Of a stretch of DNA of 64,000 bases, positions 45,148-56,667 are shown piece by piece. Below the pieces are notes generated by a model, which made no database searches, was not told where the DNA came from, and saw nothing but the letters and a program-made list of their open reading frames with translations. A program made the position numbers and the translations under genes. The number at the start of each line of letters is the position of its first letter. The first letter of the stretch is position 1. Origin of the DNA: Caballeronia pedi (GTDB taxonomy: Bacteria > Pseudomonadota > Gammaproteobacteria > Burkholderiales > Burkholderiaceae); contig NZ_FCOE02000010.1 in the NCBI RefSeq assembly GCF_001544915.2, positions 62,001 through 126,000 on the forward strand, in the 5' to 3' direction.

Positions 45148-45981
45148 ATGCAAAATGATCGGTCGCTGGGCCGGGAACGCGCCCGGGAAAAAGACGGCGA
45201 GGAAGTTACCGCACTCGCGCGCGGACTCGATGTACTGCGCCGGATCGCCGCCGCCGACGCGCCCGTGAGCAACCGCGAACTGACCGACTGGACCGGCATT
45301 CCGAAGCCCACGATTTCACGCATCACGGCGACGCTCGTCGGCGCGGGGCTGCTGCTTCGCCTGCCCGATAGCGAGCGCTTCGTGCTGACCGCGTCCGTGC
45401 TCGAACTGAGCAACGGATTCTTACGCAATTTCGATATTCGTGCCCGGGCGCGGCCGTTCCTCATCCGGCTCGCGGAGCGCACCGGCTTGTCCGTGCACCT
45501 CGCCGTGCGCGATCGTCTTGAGATGGTTGTAATCGATGCCATTCGGCCGCGATCGGCGGTGCTCGTGTCGCGGCTCGAAGTAGGCGGCCGGATGGATCTG
45601 AGCCGCACGGCGGTCGGACGCGCTTATCTCGCGGTGCTGTCGGAGGCGGATCGGCGCGCGCTCATCGGCAGTCTGCAGACGGCCTCGGGCGACGACTGGC
45701 CGGCGATCGCCGGCGGCCTGCAACGCGGCATCGACGACGCATTGCGCCTCGGCTTCGCGATCTCGCTCGGCGAGTGGCATCACGGGCTGAACGCCGTCGC
45801 AGCCGGCTTCGTCGGGCCATCCGAAGAGCGCTATTCGGTCAACTGCGGCGGCGCTTCGCATCAGTGCCCGCGCGAAGTCCTCGTCGACGATGTCGCACCT
45901 TCACTGCTCGAATGCGTCGAGCACATCACGCGCGAGATCGGCGGCACGCACGCGACGAACGCCGCGCGCGCCGCCGGTTAG
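45148..45981 (+). CDS. IclR-family transcriptional regulator
   Basis: A 277-residue regulator. After a charged 25-residue leader comes a winged helix-turn-helix (about 27-90: ALARGLDVLRRIAAADAPVS, TGIPKPTISRITATLVGAG) and an IclR effector domain (about 105-265, with ARPFLIRLAERTGLSVHLAV). Effectors in the family are usually aromatic or small organic acids. It lies 328 bp ahead of mdtABC on the same strand, so it could control the pump, but no direct evidence exists. The start MQNDRSLGRE was chosen as the first ATG after the -10 box; no ribosome-binding site is clear. Confidence 0.88.
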   Translation: MQNDRSLGRERAREKDGEEVTALARGLDVLRRIAAADAPVSNRELTDWTGIPKPTISRITATLVGAGLLLRLPDSERFVLTASVLELSNGFLRNFDIRARARPFLIRLAERTGLSVHLAVRDRLEMVVIDAIRPRSAVLVSRLEVGGRMDLSRTAVGRAYLAVLSEADRRALIGSLQTASGDDWPAIAGGLQRGIDDALRLGFAISLGEWHHGLNAVAAGFVGPSEERYSVNCGGASHQCPREVLVDDVAPSLLECVEHITREIGGTHATNAARAAG

Positions 45982-46309
45982 ACTACGCATCGACGCGAAG
46001 GCCGACGCCGGCCGAAGTGCATCGAAAGCTCGCATCGATGCGCGTGTAACAGTCGTAATCAACAGAAAGAATGACCGGTGGACGGAGCCGGGTGTGGCAC
46101 GTAGCATCATGCTTCGCGCGCACCGGGGCCGCGCCGATGTCCGACCTGCCTCGGCGGGAAGGCTTTCCGGCTGCTTTCGACGGCCTCGTGATTCGTCGCG
46201 GTTTCCGCTTCGGTTCGGTTTCAGGCGCGCGTCGCTTCGCCCCGCGCACGTTCGAACCGCCGTTCGTGCGCGCACCGTACCCGTTTTGAAAGACCCAGCC
46301 ACCGAACCG
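45982..46309. other. 328-bp gap before mdtA
   Basis: No gene, terminator or clear promoter was found by eye. It is GC-rich like its neighbours and should contain the mdtABC promoter. Confidence 0.4.
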
Positions 46310-47683
46310 ATGGACGACCAAAAGAATCCCCCCTCGCAGCCGCGCCCGACGCCTCCCACGCCCGCAACGCCCGCCGCGATCGAGCCCACGGCGCGCCGCC
46401 GCAGGATCGTGCCGCTCATCATCGCGGTTCTGATCGTCGCCGGCGCGATCGCGTGGTGGCATCCGTGGAACCGTGGCGACAGCGGCGGCACGAGCGGCCC
46501 GCAGGAAGCGCGTCAGGGCGGACGGCGCGGCGCGAACGCGACCAACCAGCCGCAGCCGGTGCACGTGGCGTCCGTCACGCAGGGAGAAATGCCCGTGGTC
46601 ATCAATTCGCTCGGCACGGTGACGCCGCTCGCGAACGTCACGGTCAAGACGCAACTGAACGGCACGCTGGTCGACGTCGCCTTCAAGGAAGGCCAGATGG
46701 TCAAAAAGGGCGACGTGCTCGCGCAGATCGACCCGCGCCCGTATGAAATCTCGCTGCGCAACGCGCAAGGCGCGCTCGCGAAGGATCAGGCGCTGCTGCA
46801 GACCGCGCGCCTGGACCTGCAGCGCTATCAGACGCTGTTGTCGCAGGATTCCATCGCCAAGCAGCAGGTCGACACGCAAGCGTCGCTCGTCAAGCAGTAC
46901 GAAGGGGCGGTGAAATCCGACCAGGCGAACGTCGATACCTACAAGCTCGACCTCACCTACGCGCGCATTACGGCGCCGGTGTCGGGGCGTGTCGGGTTGC
47001 GTCAGGTCGACCCGGGCAATTACGTGACGACGGGCGACACCAATGGCGTCGTCGTCATCACGCAACTGCAGCCGATCAGCGTGATCTTCACGACCTCCGA
47101 GGACAATCTCGCCGCCATTCTCAAGCCGCTGCACGCGGGCACGAAGATGTCGGTCACCGCGTACGACCGCGCGAACACCACCTCGCTCGAAGCAGGCTTC
47201 CTCGAAACCGTCGACAACCAGATCGACACGACCACCGGCACCGTGAAGCTGCGCGCCACCTTCGAAAACAAGGGCGGCATGCTGTTTCCGAATCAGTTCG
47301 TGAACACGAAGTTGCTCGTCGACGTGATCCGCAACGCGACCATCGTGCCGACGTCCGCGGTATTGAACGGATCGTCGGGCGCGTTCGTCTATGTCGTGAA
47401 GCCGGACAACACCGTCACGGTGCGCAACGTGAAGACCGGTCCGGTCGACGGCGAGCGCACCAGCATCAAGTCCGGGCTGCAAGTGGGCGAGCGCGTGGTG
47501 ATCGACGGTTCCGACCGCCTGAAGGAAGGCGCGAAGATCACGATCCCGGCTGAAAAGGCGGCGGCGGCTTCGGGCGCGTCCGCTGCGTCCGCTGCTTCGG
47601 GCGCGTCGGCGGCTGCGCCCGCGACGGCGGCGTCGGGCGCGCGGCATGGCGGGCATCGACGTCAGCCGTCGCAGCAGCAGTAA
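46310..47683 (+). CDS. mdtA: RND efflux membrane-fusion protein MdtA
   Basis: The 457-residue periplasmic adaptor of a tripartite RND pump. A Pro-rich cytosolic start (about 1-30), one membrane helix (IVPLIIAVLIVAGAIAWWHP), then the lipoyl/hairpin/beta-barrel layout: VASVTQGEMPVVINSLGTVT, VKTQLNGTLVDVAFKEGQMV, and YARITAPVSGRVGLRQVDPG. The last 40 residues are Ala/Ser-rich and end in a basic tail. It is followed after 27 bp by mdtB. E. coli MdtABC exports bile salts, novobiocin and other compounds; the substrates here are inferred from the family. Confidence 0.93.
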   Translation: MDDQKNPPSQPRPTPPTPATPAAIEPTARRRRIVPLIIAVLIVAGAIAWWHPWNRGDSGGTSGPQEARQGGRRGANATNQPQPVHVASVTQGEMPVVINSLGTVTPLANVTVKTQLNGTLVDVAFKEGQMVKKGDVLAQIDPRPYEISLRNAQGALAKDQALLQTARLDLQRYQTLLSQDSIAKQQVDTQASLVKQYEGAVKSDQANVDTYKLDLTYARITAPVSGRVGLRQVDPGNYVTTGDTNGVVVITQLQPISVIFTTSEDNLAAILKPLHAGTKMSVTAYDRANTTSLEAGFLETVDNQIDTTTGTVKLRATFENKGGMLFPNQFVNTKLLVDVIRNATIVPTSAVLNGSSGAFVYVVKPDNTVTVRNVKTGPVDGERTSIKSGLQVGERVVIDGSDRLKEGAKITIPAEKAAAASGASAASAASGASAAAPATAASGARHGGHRRQPSQQQ

Positions 47684-47710
47684 TCCCGAGCATCACGTAA
47701 CCAATTCGGC

Positions 47711-50700
47711 ATGAACCCATCTCGCATTTTTATTCTGCGCCCGGTCGGCACGGCGCTCCTGATGGCGGCGATCATGCTGGTCGGCCTCGTCGCGCTGCGC
47801 TTTTTGCCGCTGTCCGCGCTGCCCGCCGTCGACTATCCGACGATCCAGGTCCAGACGTTCTATCCAGGCGCGTCGCCCGACGTGATGACCTCGAGCGTCA
47901 CCGCGCCGCTCGAAAAGCAGTTCGGCCAGATGGCGAGCCTGAACCAGATGTCGTCGCAGAGTTCGGCGGGAGCATCGGTCATCACGTTGCAGTTCAGCCT
48001 CGACTTGCCGCTCGATATCGCCGAGCAGGAAGTGCAGGCGGCGATCAACGCGGCGGGCAACCTGCTGCCGTCCGACCTGCCCGCGCCGCCGATCTACGCG
48101 AAGGTGAACCCCGCCGACGCGCCGATCATGACGCTCGCCGTGAGCTCGAAGACATTGCCGCTCACGCAGGTGCAGGACCTCGCCGACACGCGTCTCGCAC
48201 AGAAAATTTCGCAGGTCGCGGGCGTGGGCCTCGTCGCGGTGAGCGGCGGCAACCGCCCCGCCGTGCGTATCCGGGCGAATACACGCGCGCTGGCGTCGTA
48301 CGGCCTGAACATCGACGACTTGCGCACGACCATCTCGAACCTCAACGTCAACACGCCGAAAGGCAACTTCGACGGCCCTTCGCGCGCCTACACGATCAAC
48401 GCGAACGACCAGCTCACCGACGCCGACGCGTACAAGAGCGCGGTCGTCGCCTATCGCAGCGGCCGGCCGGTGATGCTGACAGACGTCGCCACCATCGTGC
48501 AGGGCCCGGAGAACACGAAGCTCGGCGCGTGGGTCGATTCCACGCCCGCGATCATCCTGAACGTGCAGCGCCAGCCGGGCGCGAACGTGATCGCGGTCGT
48601 CGACGGCATCAAGAAAATCCTGCCGCAATTGCAGCAGGCGCTGCCGGCCGCGCTCGACGTTCGCGTCGTCACCGACCGCACCACCACCATCCGCGCATCG
48701 GTGCGCGACGTGCAGTTCGAACTCGCGCTGTCCGTCGTGCTGGTCGTCCTGGTCATCTATCTCTTCCTCGCGAACGTTTACGCGACCATCATCCCGAGCC
48801 TTTCCGTGCCGTTGTCATTGGTCGGCACGCTCGCGATCATGTATCTGTGCGGCTTTTCGCTCGACAACCTCTCGCTGATGGCGCTGACCATCGCGACCGG
48901 CTTCGTCGTCGACGATGCCATCGTGATGATCGAGAACATCGCGCGTTACGTCGAGGAAGGCGATCCGCCGCTCGAAGCGGCGCTGAAGGGCTCGAAGCAG
49001 ATCGGCTTCACGATCATCTCGCTGACGGTTTCGCTCATCGCCGTGCTGATTCCGCTGCTCTTCATGGGCGACGTGGTCGGCCGCCTGTTCCATGAGTTCG
49101 CCATCACGCTCGCGGTGACCATCGTCATTTCGGCGATCGTCTCCCTCACGCTCGTGCCGATGATGTGCGCCAAGCTCCTGCGCCACACGCCGCCAAAGGA
49201 AAGCAAGCGCTTCGAGGCGCGCGCGCACCAGTTCATCGATTACGTGATCGGGCGTTACGCGGTCGCGCTGAACTGGGTGCTGGCGCGTCAACGCGCGACG
49301 CTGTTCGTGTTCGTGCTCACGCTCATCTGCACCGCCGTGCTGTACGTGTACATTCCGAAGGGCTTTTTCCCGACCCAGGACACGGGCGTGATCCAGGCGA
49401 TCACACAGGCGCCGCAGGCGGCGTCGTATAAGGCGGTCGCCGAGCAGCAACAGGCGCTCGCGGCGAAAATCCTGCAGAACCAGGACGTGGAGAGCCTGAC
49501 GTCGTTCGTCGGCGTGGACGGCACCAACATCACGCTCAACAGCGGGCGCATGCTCATCAACCTGAAGCCGCGCGACGACCGCGACAATACGTCGAGCGAC
49601 ATCATCCGCACGATCCAGAGCGAAGTCGCCGACATTCCCGGCATCAAACTCTACATGCAGCCGGTGCAGGATCTGACGATCGATTCGACCGTCAGTCCGA
49701 CGCAATATCAGTTCATGCTGACGGACCCGAACGCGACCGAATTCGCCGAGTGGGTGCCGAAGCTCGTCGAGCGCCTGCAACACACGTCGATCCTGACCGA
49801 TGTCGCCACGGATCTGCAACAGAACGGCCAGTCGGTGTATATCGAGATCGACCGGGCGACCGCCGCGCGCTTCGGCATCACGCCCGCGACCGTCGACAAC
49901 GCGCTGTATGACGCGTTCGGCCAGCGCATCATCTCGACGATCTTCACGCAGTCGAACCAGTACCGCGTGATTCTCGAAGCGGAGCCGTCCGACGCGCATT
50001 ACAGCGACACGCTCAACGGCATCTACCTGCCCTCCTCGACCGCGACCAACGGTCAGGTGCCGCTTTCGGCGATCGCGAAGTTCCATGAGCGCGCGGCGCC
50101 CTTGCTGGTCACGCACCTCGGCCAGTTCCCGGCGACCACCGTCTCCTTCAACCTCGCGAAGGGCGCGTCGCTCGGCGCGGCGGTGAAGGCGATCGAGGAG
50201 GCGAAGCAGGAGATCGGCTTGCCCGCGTCGTTCCAGATCCGCTTTCAGGGCGCGGCGCTCGCGTTCCAGGCATCGCTGTCGAACGAACTGTTCCTGATTC
50301 TCGCGGCCATCGTGACCATGTACATCGTGCTCGGCGTGCTGTACGAGAGCTTCATCCATCCGATCACGATCCTTTCGACGCTGCCTTCGGCGGGCGTCGG
50401 CGCGCTGCTCTCGCTGATGATCACCGGGCACGATCTCGACATCATCGGCATCATCGGCATCGTGCTGTTGATCGGCATCGTGAAGAAGAACGCGATCATG
50501 ATGATCGACTTCGCGCTCGAAGCCGAACGCGATCAGGGCAAGTCGCCGCGCGAAGCGATCTTCCAGGCGTGCCTGCTGCGCTTCCGCCCGATTCTCATGA
50601 CGACGATGGCCGCGCTCCTCGGCGCGTTGCCGCTGATGCTCGGCTGGGGCGCGGGTTCGGAGCTGCGGCGACCGCTCGGCGTGGCGATCGTCGGCGGTCT

Positions 50701-50833
50701 GATCGTGTCGCAATTGCTCACGCTGTTCACCACGCCCGTGATCTATCTCGGCTTCGATTCGATCGGCCGCAAGCTGCGCGCGCGGTTTCATCGCGGCACG
50801 CCCGGCGCGACGCCGGCCGGCGAAGGACGCTGA
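47711..50833 (+). CDS. mdtB: RND efflux permease MdtB
   Basis: A 1040-residue inner-membrane proton-driven permease with twelve helices. It starts [20 protein letters not shown] as MdtB proteins do, contains [20 protein letters not shown] (proton-relay Asp pair in TM4) and [20 protein letters not shown] in the second half. It forms a mixed trimer with MdtC. The mdtC start codon follows 3 bp behind the stop, so translation is coupled. Confidence 0.95.
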   Translation: MNPSRIFILRPVGTALLMAAIMLVGLVALRFLPLSALPAVDYPTIQVQTFYPGASPDVMTSSVTAPLEKQFGQMASLNQMSSQSSAGASVITLQFSLDLPLDIAEQEVQAAINAAGNLLPSDLPAPPIYAKVNPADAPIMTLAVSSKTLPLTQVQDLADTRLAQKISQVAGVGLVAVSGGNRPAVRIRANTRALASYGLNIDDLRTTISNLNVNTPKGNFDGPSRAYTINANDQLTDADAYKSAVVAYRSGRPVMLTDVATIVQGPENTKLGAWVDSTPAIILNVQRQPGANVIAVVDGIKKILPQLQQALPAALDVRVVTDRTTTIRASVRDVQFELALSVVLVVLVIYLFLANVYATIIPSLSVPLSLVGTLAIMYLCGFSLDNLSLMALTIATGFVVDDAIVMIENIARYVEEGDPPLEAALKGSKQIGFTIISLTVSLIAVLIPLLFMGDVVGRLFHEFAITLAVTIVISAIVSLTLVPMMCAKLLRHTPPKESKRFEARAHQFIDYVIGRYAVALNWVLARQRATLFVFVLTLICTAVLYVYIPKGFFPTQDTGVIQAITQAPQAASYKAVAEQQQALAAKILQNQDVESLTSFVGVDGTNITLNSGRMLINLKPRDDRDNTSSDIIRTIQSEVADIPGIKLYMQPVQDLTIDSTVSPTQYQFMLTDPNATEFAEWVPKLVERLQHTSILTDVATDLQQNGQSVYIEIDRATAARFGITPATVDNALYDAFGQRIISTIFTQSNQYRVILEAEPSDAHYSDTLNGIYLPSSTATNGQVPLSAIAKFHERAAPLLVTHLGQFPATTVSFNLAKGASLGAAVKAIEEAKQEIGLPASFQIRFQGAALAFQASLSNELFLILAAIVTMYIVLGVLYESFIHPITILSTLPSAGVGALLSLMITGHDLDIIGIIGIVLLIGIVKKNAIMMIDFALEAERDQGKSPREAIFQACLLRFRPILMTTMAALLGALPLMLGWGAGSELRRPLGVAIVGGLIVSQLLTLFTTPVIYLGFDSIGRKLRARFHRGTPGATPAGEGR

Positions 50834-50836
50834 GCC

Positions 50837-53800
50837 ATGAATCTGTCGCGCTTTTTCATCGGCCGGCCCGTCGCGACGACTTTGCTCGCGATCGGCATCG
50901 CGCTCGCAGGCATGTTCGCGTTCGTGCGGCTGCCCGTCGCGCCGCTGCCGCAAGTCGATTTCCCGACGATCTCCGTGCAGGCGTCGCTGCCCGGCGCCAG
51001 CCCCGAGACCGTCGCGACGAGCGTCGCGAGTCCGCTGGAGCGGCATCTGGGCACCATCGCCGATGTGAGCGAAATGACCTCGATGAGCTCGGTCGGCTCG
51101 ACGCGCATCACGCTGCAATTCGGCCTGAACCGCGACATCGACGGCGCCGCGCGCGACGTGCAGGCCGCGATCAACGCCGCGCGCGCCGACCTGCCCACTT
51201 CGCTGCGCCAGAACCCGACCTATCACAAGGTCAACCCCGCCGACGCTCCCATTCTCGTGCTCGCGCTCTCGTCGCCCACGCGCACGGCGGGCTCGCTCTA
51301 CGATTCCGCCGCGACCGTCCTGCAGCAGACGCTGTCGACCGTGCCGGGTGTCGGCGAAGTCGATGTAAGCGGCTCCGCGAATCCGGCGGTGCGCGTCGAA
51401 CTGGAACCGGGCGCGCTCTTTCACTACGGCATCGGGCTGGAGGACGTGCGCGCGGCGCTCGCCTCCGCGAATGCGAACAGCCCGAAAGGCGCGATCGAGT
51501 TCAAGGGGACGCGGGTTCAGCTCTACACCAACGATCAGGCGAGCAAGGCGTCGCAATACAAGGATCTCGTCGTCGCGTACCGCAACGGCTCGGCGGTGAA
51601 GCTTTCGGACGTCGGCGAAGTGGTCGATTCGGTCGAGGATTTGCGCAATCTCGGTCTCATCAACAACAAGCGCGCGGTGCTGGTGATCCTGTACCGTCAG
51701 CCGGGCGCGAACATCATCGAAACCATCGACCGCGTGAAGTCGATGCTGCCGCAATTGCAGGCGGCGCTGCCCGCCGACGTGCAGATCACGCCGACCGCCG
51801 ACCGGTCCACCACCATCCGCGCATCGCTGCACGACACCGAGCTGACGCTCGTGGTTGCGGTCGCGCTCGTCGTGATGGTCGTGTTCCTGTTCCTGCGCAA
51901 CTGGCGCGCGACCCTGATACCGAGCGTCGCCGTGCCGATCTCGATCATCGGCACCTTCGCGGCGATGTATCTGCTCGGCTTCTCGCTCGACAACCTCTCG
52001 CTGATGGCGCTCACCATCGCGACCGGCTTCGTCGTCGACGATGCGATCGTCGTGCTGGAAAACATCACGCGGCATGTGGAAAAAGGCGTGCCGCGCATGC
52101 AGGCCGCGATTCTGGGCGCGCGCGAAGTCGGCTTCACGGTGCTGTCGATCAGCCTGTCGCTGGTCGCCGTGTTCCTGCCGATTCTGCTGATGGGCGGCAT
52201 CGTCGGGCGGCTGTTCCGCGAGTTTGCGCTGACGCTGTCGCTTGCGATCGGCGTGTCGCTGATCGTGTCGCTGACCGTCACGCCGATGATGTGCTCGCGC
52301 CTTCTGCAGGAGCCGCACGATCGCAAGGAGGAAGGCCGCGTCGCGCGCTGGCTGGAGCGCCAGTTCGAGCGCATGCAGCGCGGCTACGCGCGCACGCTCG
52401 GCTGGGCGCTCGCGCATCCGCGCACGATCCTCACGATCCTCGTCGCGACCATCGTGCTGAACATCGTTCTGTACGTCATCGTGCCGAAGGGATTTTTCCC
52501 ACAGCAGGATACGGGGCGCATCGTCGGCGGCATTCAGGCGGACCAGAGCACCTCGTTCCAGGCGATGAAGGTCAAGTTCGCGGAAATGATGAAGATCGTC
52601 GAGGCCGATCCGGCCGTCGACAGCGTCGCGGGCTTCACGGGCGGGCGCTCCACGAATTCGGGCTTCATGTTCATTTCGCTGAAACCGAAGAGTGTGCGCA
52701 AGGTGTCGGCGGATCAGGTGATCAACCGCTTGCGCAAGCCGCTTGCGGATGTCGCCGGCGCGCGCACGTTCCTGCAGGCCGTGCAGGATATTCGCGTGGG
52801 CGGGCGGCAGTCGAACGCGCAGTATCAGTTCACGCTGCTGTCGGACACGACCTCCGATCTCTACAAGTGGGGGCCGCTTCTCACCGATGCGCTGCAAAAG
52901 CGCCCCGAACTCACCGACGTCAACTCCGACCAGCAGCAAGGCGGGCTGGAAGCGATGGTCACGTTCGACCGCGCGACCGCCGCGCGCCTGGGCATCAAGC
53001 CCGCGCAGATCGACAACACGCTGTACGACGCGTTCGGGCAGCGGCAGGTGTCGACCATCTACAACCCGCTGTCGCAGTATCACGTCGTGATGGAGCTTGC
53101 GCCGAAATACTGGCAGGACCCGGAGATGCTCAAGCAGCTCTACATCAGCACGTCGGGCGGAACGGCGAGCGGTTCGGCAACGACGCAATCGACGACCACG
53201 TCGGCATCGACGGCTTCCACAACGTCGACTTCGACAGCCTCGGCGTCCGCGACCGGCACCGACACGACCGCCGCCCTCGCACTCGCCGCGGTGAAGAACT
53301 CCGCGACCAACGCGATCGCCGCGACCGGCAAGAACGGCTCGTCGTCGGGCGCGGCGGTGTCGACGACGAAGGAAACCATGGTTCCGTTGTCGGCCATCGC
53401 GAAGTTCGGGCCGGGCAACACGCCGCTGTCGGTGAATCACCAGAGCCAGTTCGTCGCCTCGACGATCTCGTTCAACCTGCCGCCGGGCAAGTCTCTGTCC
53501 GACGCCACCGCCGCGATCTACGAGACGATGGCCGAGATCGGCGTGCCGCAGACCATCCACGGCAGTTTTCAGGGCACGGCGCAGGCGTTCCAGCAATCGC
53601 TCAACGATCAGCCGCTGTTGATTCTCGCGGCGCTGGCGGCTGTTTATATCGTGCTCGGCATCCTGTACGAGAGCTATATCCATCCGATCACGATTCTCTC
53701 GACGCTGCCGTCCGCCGGCATCGGCGCGCTGCTCGCGCTGCTGCTGTTCAAGACGGAGTTCAGCATCATCGCGCTGATTGCGGTGATTTTGCTCATCGGC

Positions 53801-54157
53801 ATCGTGAAGAAGAACGCGATCATGATGGTCGACTTCGCGATCGAGGCGACGCGTCATGGCGCGCAGACGCCGCAGGATGCGATTCGCGAAGCTTGCCTGT
53901 TGCGCTTTCGGCCGATCATGATGACCACTGCGGCCGCCTTGCTCGGCGCGCTGCCGCTCGCGTTCGGCACCGGCGAAGGGTCGGAGATGCGGGCGCCGCT
54001 GGGGATTGCCATCGTTGGCGGACTGATCGTGAGTCAGATGCTGACGCTTTATACGACGCCGGTTGTTTATCTGTATATGGACCGGTTCCGCATTCGTGCG
54101 GAAGCGCGGCGGGCGCGGAGACAGGGCCGCGCGCGCCCCGCGAATGCCGCCGAATAA
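50837..54157 (+). CDS. mdtC: RND efflux permease MdtC with Ser/Thr/Ala-rich insert
   Basis: A 1106-residue RND permease, partner of Mdt[21 protein letters not shown] and [20 protein letters not shown] mark the two halves. It is about 80 residues longer than E. coli MdtC (1025) because residues about 773-846 form a low-complexity Ser/Thr/Ala stretch within the second periplasmic loop, just before [15 protein letters not shown]. The insert is in frame and has no stop, so the protein should be made. No outer-membrane channel gene follows; the pump must use a TolC-like protein encoded elsewhere. Confidence 0.93.
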   Translation: MNLSRFFIGRPVATTLLAIGIALAGMFAFVRLPVAPLPQVDFPTISVQASLPGASPETVATSVASPLERHLGTIADVSEMTSMSSVGSTRITLQFGLNRDIDGAARDVQAAINAARADLPTSLRQNPTYHKVNPADAPILVLALSSPTRTAGSLYDSAATVLQQTLSTVPGVGEVDVSGSANPAVRVELEPGALFHYGIGLEDVRAALASANANSPKGAIEFKGTRVQLYTNDQASKASQYKDLVVAYRNGSAVKLSDVGEVVDSVEDLRNLGLINNKRAVLVILYRQPGANIIETIDRVKSMLPQLQAALPADVQITPTADRSTTIRASLHDTELTLVVAVALVVMVVFLFLRNWRATLIPSVAVPISIIGTFAAMYLLGFSLDNLSLMALTIATGFVVDDAIVVLENITRHVEKGVPRMQAAILGAREVGFTVLSISLSLVAVFLPILLMGGIVGRLFREFALTLSLAIGVSLIVSLTVTPMMCSRLLQEPHDRKEEGRVARWLERQFERMQRGYARTLGWALAHPRTILTILVATIVLNIVLYVIVPKGFFPQQDTGRIVGGIQADQSTSFQAMKVKFAEMMKIVEADPAVDSVAGFTGGRSTNSGFMFISLKPKSVRKVSADQVINRLRKPLADVAGARTFLQAVQDIRVGGRQSNAQYQFTLLSDTTSDLYKWGPLLTDALQKRPELTDVNSDQQQGGLEAMVTFDRATAARLGIKPAQIDNTLYDAFGQRQVSTIYNPLSQYHVVMELAPKYWQDPEMLKQLYISTSGGTASGSATTQSTTTSASTASTTSTSTASASATGTDTTAALALAAVKNSATNAIAATGKNGSSSGAAVSTTKETMVPLSAIAKFGPGNTPLSVNHQSQFVASTISFNLPPGKSLSDATAAIYETMAEIGVPQTIHGSFQGTAQAFQQSLNDQPLLILAALAAVYIVLGILYESYIHPITILSTLPSAGIGALLALLLFKTEFSIIALIAVILLIGIVKKNAIMMVDFAIEATRHGAQTPQDAIREACLLRFRPIMMTTAAALLGALPLAFGTGEGSEMRAPLGIAIVGGLIVSQMLTLYTTPVVYLYMDRFRIRAEARRARRQGRARPANAAE

Positions 54158-54256
54158 GCGCGGAAAAATGCTGCGGGCGCAAATGCGTCGCGCAGCACGC
54201 TGCGCGGAAATAGCCTACTTTGTCGTGTAACGATCCACGGCGAAGGAGCATCGGCC

Positions 54257-54949
54257 ATGACAACGCTGAAGGTTCTGCTGATCGGCGCACACGGCCGCAC
54301 GGGTCGATTGATCGCGCAGCGGCTGCACGACGAAGCCATGCCCTTCCGCGCGATGCTGCGCAAATCCGCCCACAAGAGCGAATTCACCGCGATGGGCGCA
54401 GAAATCGTGCTCGGCGATCTGACCAACGATTTCTGCCACGCCTTCGACGACATCACGCACGTAATCTACGCCGCCGGATCGGCGCAAACGGAGGGCATCC
54501 ACGAGCAACGCGCGATCGACCGCGACGCCCTCATGCGTACCGCCGACTACGCAAAGCGCCGGCGCGTGCAGCAACTCGTCGTAATCAGCGCCCTCTCGGC
54601 GTTCTATCCGGCGCGCAGCGGATTCGCCCTGCGCCACTATTCACGAATGAAGCGCGAAGCCGACGACTACATCGCGCATCGCGGCGTGCCGTATGCGATT
54701 CTCCGGCCCGGACCGTTATCGGACGAAGCGGCGCGCGGCGCAATCGCGCTGGCCGATGAACTCACGGAACACAAGCCCGAGGTCTCACGCGCGGACGTCG
54801 CGCGCATCGCGGTGCAATGCGTGACGCTCGGCATCGGCAACCGGATGATCGCGTTCGTCGGCGGCGACGAATCCATCGACAGCGTGCTCGATTCGCTCAG
54901 GCTCGAACCCGTGCATACCGCCCGTCACGTCGCGCCGACCAGCCTATAG
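54257..54949 (+). CDS. NAD(P)-binding SDR protein (atypical SDR, YwnB-like)
   Basis: A 230-residue Rossmann protein. The nucleotide loop GAHGRTG (residues 10-16) is followed by LGDLTNDF and VIYAAGSAQ, the pattern of atypical SDRs such as flavin/biliverdin-reductase-like proteins. No YxxxK pair is seen; a Ser/His/Tyr cluster lies near FYPARSGFALRHYSRMKREAD. AAGGAG precedes the ATG. It is 99 bp behind mdtC and its last 25 bp overlap the convergent kdpE-type gene. Substrate unknown. Confidence 0.8.
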   Translation: MTTLKVLLIGAHGRTGRLIAQRLHDEAMPFRAMLRKSAHKSEFTAMGAEIVLGDLTNDFCHAFDDITHVIYAAGSAQTEGIHEQRAIDRDALMRTADYAKRRRVQQLVVISALSAFYPARSGFALRHYSRMKREADDYIAHRGVPYAILRPGPLSDEAARGAIALADELTEHKPEVSRADVARIAVQCVTLGIGNRMIAFVGGDESIDSVLDSLRLEPVHTARHVAPTSL

Positions 54950-55623
54950 CCGACACCTGTTTCCGTCACGATATGCTCGGGCTGCGCGGGATCGCGCTCG
55001 AGCTTCTGGCGCAGATGCGCCATATAGATGCGCAAGTAATGCGGGCTTTCCACATGCGACGGCCCCCACACGTCGAGCAGCAATTGCCGATGCGTGAGCA
55101 CACGGCCCGCGTGCCGCACGAGCGTCGACAGCAACCGATATTCGATCGGCGTCAGATGCACGTTCTCGCCGTGTTTCGTGACACGGCGCAACGCGAGATC
55201 GACGGTGACATCGCCGAATGTCACGACCGGCGTCTCGGACGCCTGCGCCTGATTGCGCCGCCGCAGATGCGCGCGAATCCGCGCCATCAGTTCGGAGACG
55301 CCGAACGGCTTCGTGAGGTAATCGTCGGCGCCTGCATCGAGCGCGGCCACTTTCTCTTCTTCCTGCGTGCGCGCCGACAGCACGATGATCGGCAACTCGG
55401 TCCAGCCGCGCAGCTCGCGGATCACGTCGATGCCGTCGGTATCGGGCAGGCCGAGATCGACGATCACGAGATCGGGCTTGCGCGTCGCGGCTTCGACGAG
55501 CCCTTGCTGGCCCGTTTCCGCTTCGTGGACCGTCATGCCCTGCGCTTCGAGCGACACGCGCACGAAACGTCGAATCTGCTTCTCGTCCTCGATCAGGACG
55601 ACGGTGAAGGACGGCTCGTTCAT
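54925..55623 (-). CDS. kdpE: KdpE-type OmpR-family response regulator, no kdpD adjacent
   Basis: A 232-residue regulator with a receiver domain (E12-D13, phospho-acceptor D56, K105) and a winged-helix output domain (LTPIEYRLLSTLVRHAGRVL; GPSHVESPHYLRIYMAHLRQ). The latter strongly resembles KdpE, which turns on the high-affinity K+ pump. KdpE is normally encoded right after kdpD, but here the upstream gene is a quinone oxidoreductase, 45 bp away. It may have a remote partner kinase or a different role. It overlaps the SDR gene 3' end by 25 bp. Confidence 0.8.
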   Translation of the reverse strand: MNEPSFTVVLIEDEKQIRRFVRVSLEAQGMTVHEAETGQQGLVEAATRKPDLVIVDLGLPDTDGIDVIRELRGWTELPIIVLSARTQEEEKVAALDAGADDYLTKPFGVSELMARIRAHLRRRNQAQASETPVVTFGDVTVDLALRRVTKHGENVHLTPIEYRLLSTLVRHAGRVLTHRQLLLDVWGPSHVESPHYLRIYMAHLRQKLERDPAQPEHIVTETGVGYRLVGAT

Positions 55624-55668
55624 GGTTTTAGTGGTCGTTATGGTGACGAACCGCCCTCAGGCGTTGCA

Positions 55669-56643
55669 TCAGGGCAGGAAAATCGTCGAGCCGGTCGTCT
55701 TGCGCGCTTCGAGCTCTTCATGCGCGCGCGCCGCATCGGAAAGCGAATAGCGCTGGCGCACGTTCGTCTTCACCTTGCCCGACGACACGACGTCGAACAG
55801 CTCCGCCGCCATCGCATCGAGATCGCCGCGTTTGGCGATGTAGCTGAAGAGCGTCGGCCGCGTGAAGTAGAGCGATCCGCGTCCGGCGAGTTCGGACGAA
55901 TCGAGCGGCGGCAGCGGCCCCGACGAATTGCCGAAGCTCACGAACAAGCCGAGCGGCGCGAGGCAATCGAGCGACGCGATATAGGTGTCCTTGCCGATCG
56001 AATCGTAGACCACGGGCACGCCCGCGCCGTTGGTGATTTCGCGCACGCGCTGGGTGAAGTTCTCGCGCGTGTAGACGATCGGATGATCGCAGCCGTGCGC
56101 CTTTGCCAGCTCGGCTTTCTCGTCCGAGCCGACGGTGCCGATCACCGTTGCGCCGAGCGCCTTGGCCCACTGGCACGCGAGCAGGCCGACGCCGCCCGCC
56201 GCCGCGTGGATCAAGACCGTATCGCCCGCTTTCACGCGATAGGTCCGGCGCAGCAGATACTGCGCGGTCAGGCCCTGCAGCATGATCGATGCGGCGTCCT
56301 CATAGCCGATCGAATCGGGCAACCCGACGACGTATTCCGCCGACATCACCCGCTCCTGCGCATACGCGCCCGGCGGACGCGACGCGTACGCGACGCGATC
56401 GCCCGGCTTGAACTGCGTGACGCCCTCGCCCACCGCCGTCACCTCGCCCGCCGCTTCCATGCCGAGGCCGAAGGGCAGCGGCATCGGATAGAGGCCGGTG
56501 CGGAAGTACACGTCGATGAAATTGAGCCCCACCGCATGATGCTTCACGCGAATTTCGCCCTTGCCCGGCGCGCCCACGTCCACGTCGACCCACTTCATGA
56601 CTTCGGGGCCGCCTGCCTTGTCGAATCGGATTGCCTTGGTCAT
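55669..56643 (-). CDS. qorA: NADPH:quinone oxidoreductase (zeta-crystallin/QorA type)
   Basis: A 324-residue zinc-free medium-chain dehydrogenase. It contains HHAVGLNFIDVYFRTGLYPM, the hallmark quinone-reductase block PGDRVAYASRPPGAYAQERV and the nucleotide loop HAAAGGVGLLACQWAKALGA (near residues 150-170). It reduces quinones by one electron with NADPH, often in stress defence. Third of four minus-strand genes with gaps of 26, 24 and 45 bp: SDR, mgsA, qorA, kdpE. Confidence 0.92.
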   Translation of the reverse strand: MTKAIRFDKAGGPEVMKWVDVDVGAPGKGEIRVKHHAVGLNFIDVYFRTGLYPMPLPFGLGMEAAGEVTAVGEGVTQFKPGDRVAYASRPPGAYAQERVMSAEYVVGLPDSIGYEDAASIMLQGLTAQYLLRRTYRVKAGDTVLIHAAAGGVGLLACQWAKALGATVIGTVGSDEKAELAKAHGCDHPIVYTRENFTQRVREITNGAGVPVVYDSIGKDTYIASLDCLAPLGLFVSFGNSSGPLPPLDSSELAGRGSLYFTRPTLFSYIAKRGDLDAMAAELFDVVSSGKVKTNVRQRYSLSDAARAHEELEARKTTGSTIFLP

Positions 56644-56667
56644 CGCTTCATTGTCTCCATCGGTTCG

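Noticed and set aside
48815..53857. A 1680-codon open frame on the minus strand, opposite mdtB/mdtC
   Set aside because: It mirrors the codon pattern of the GC-rich efflux genes, is rich in Arg/His/Asp/Glu and has no domain sense. It is a shadow of the real plus-strand genes.
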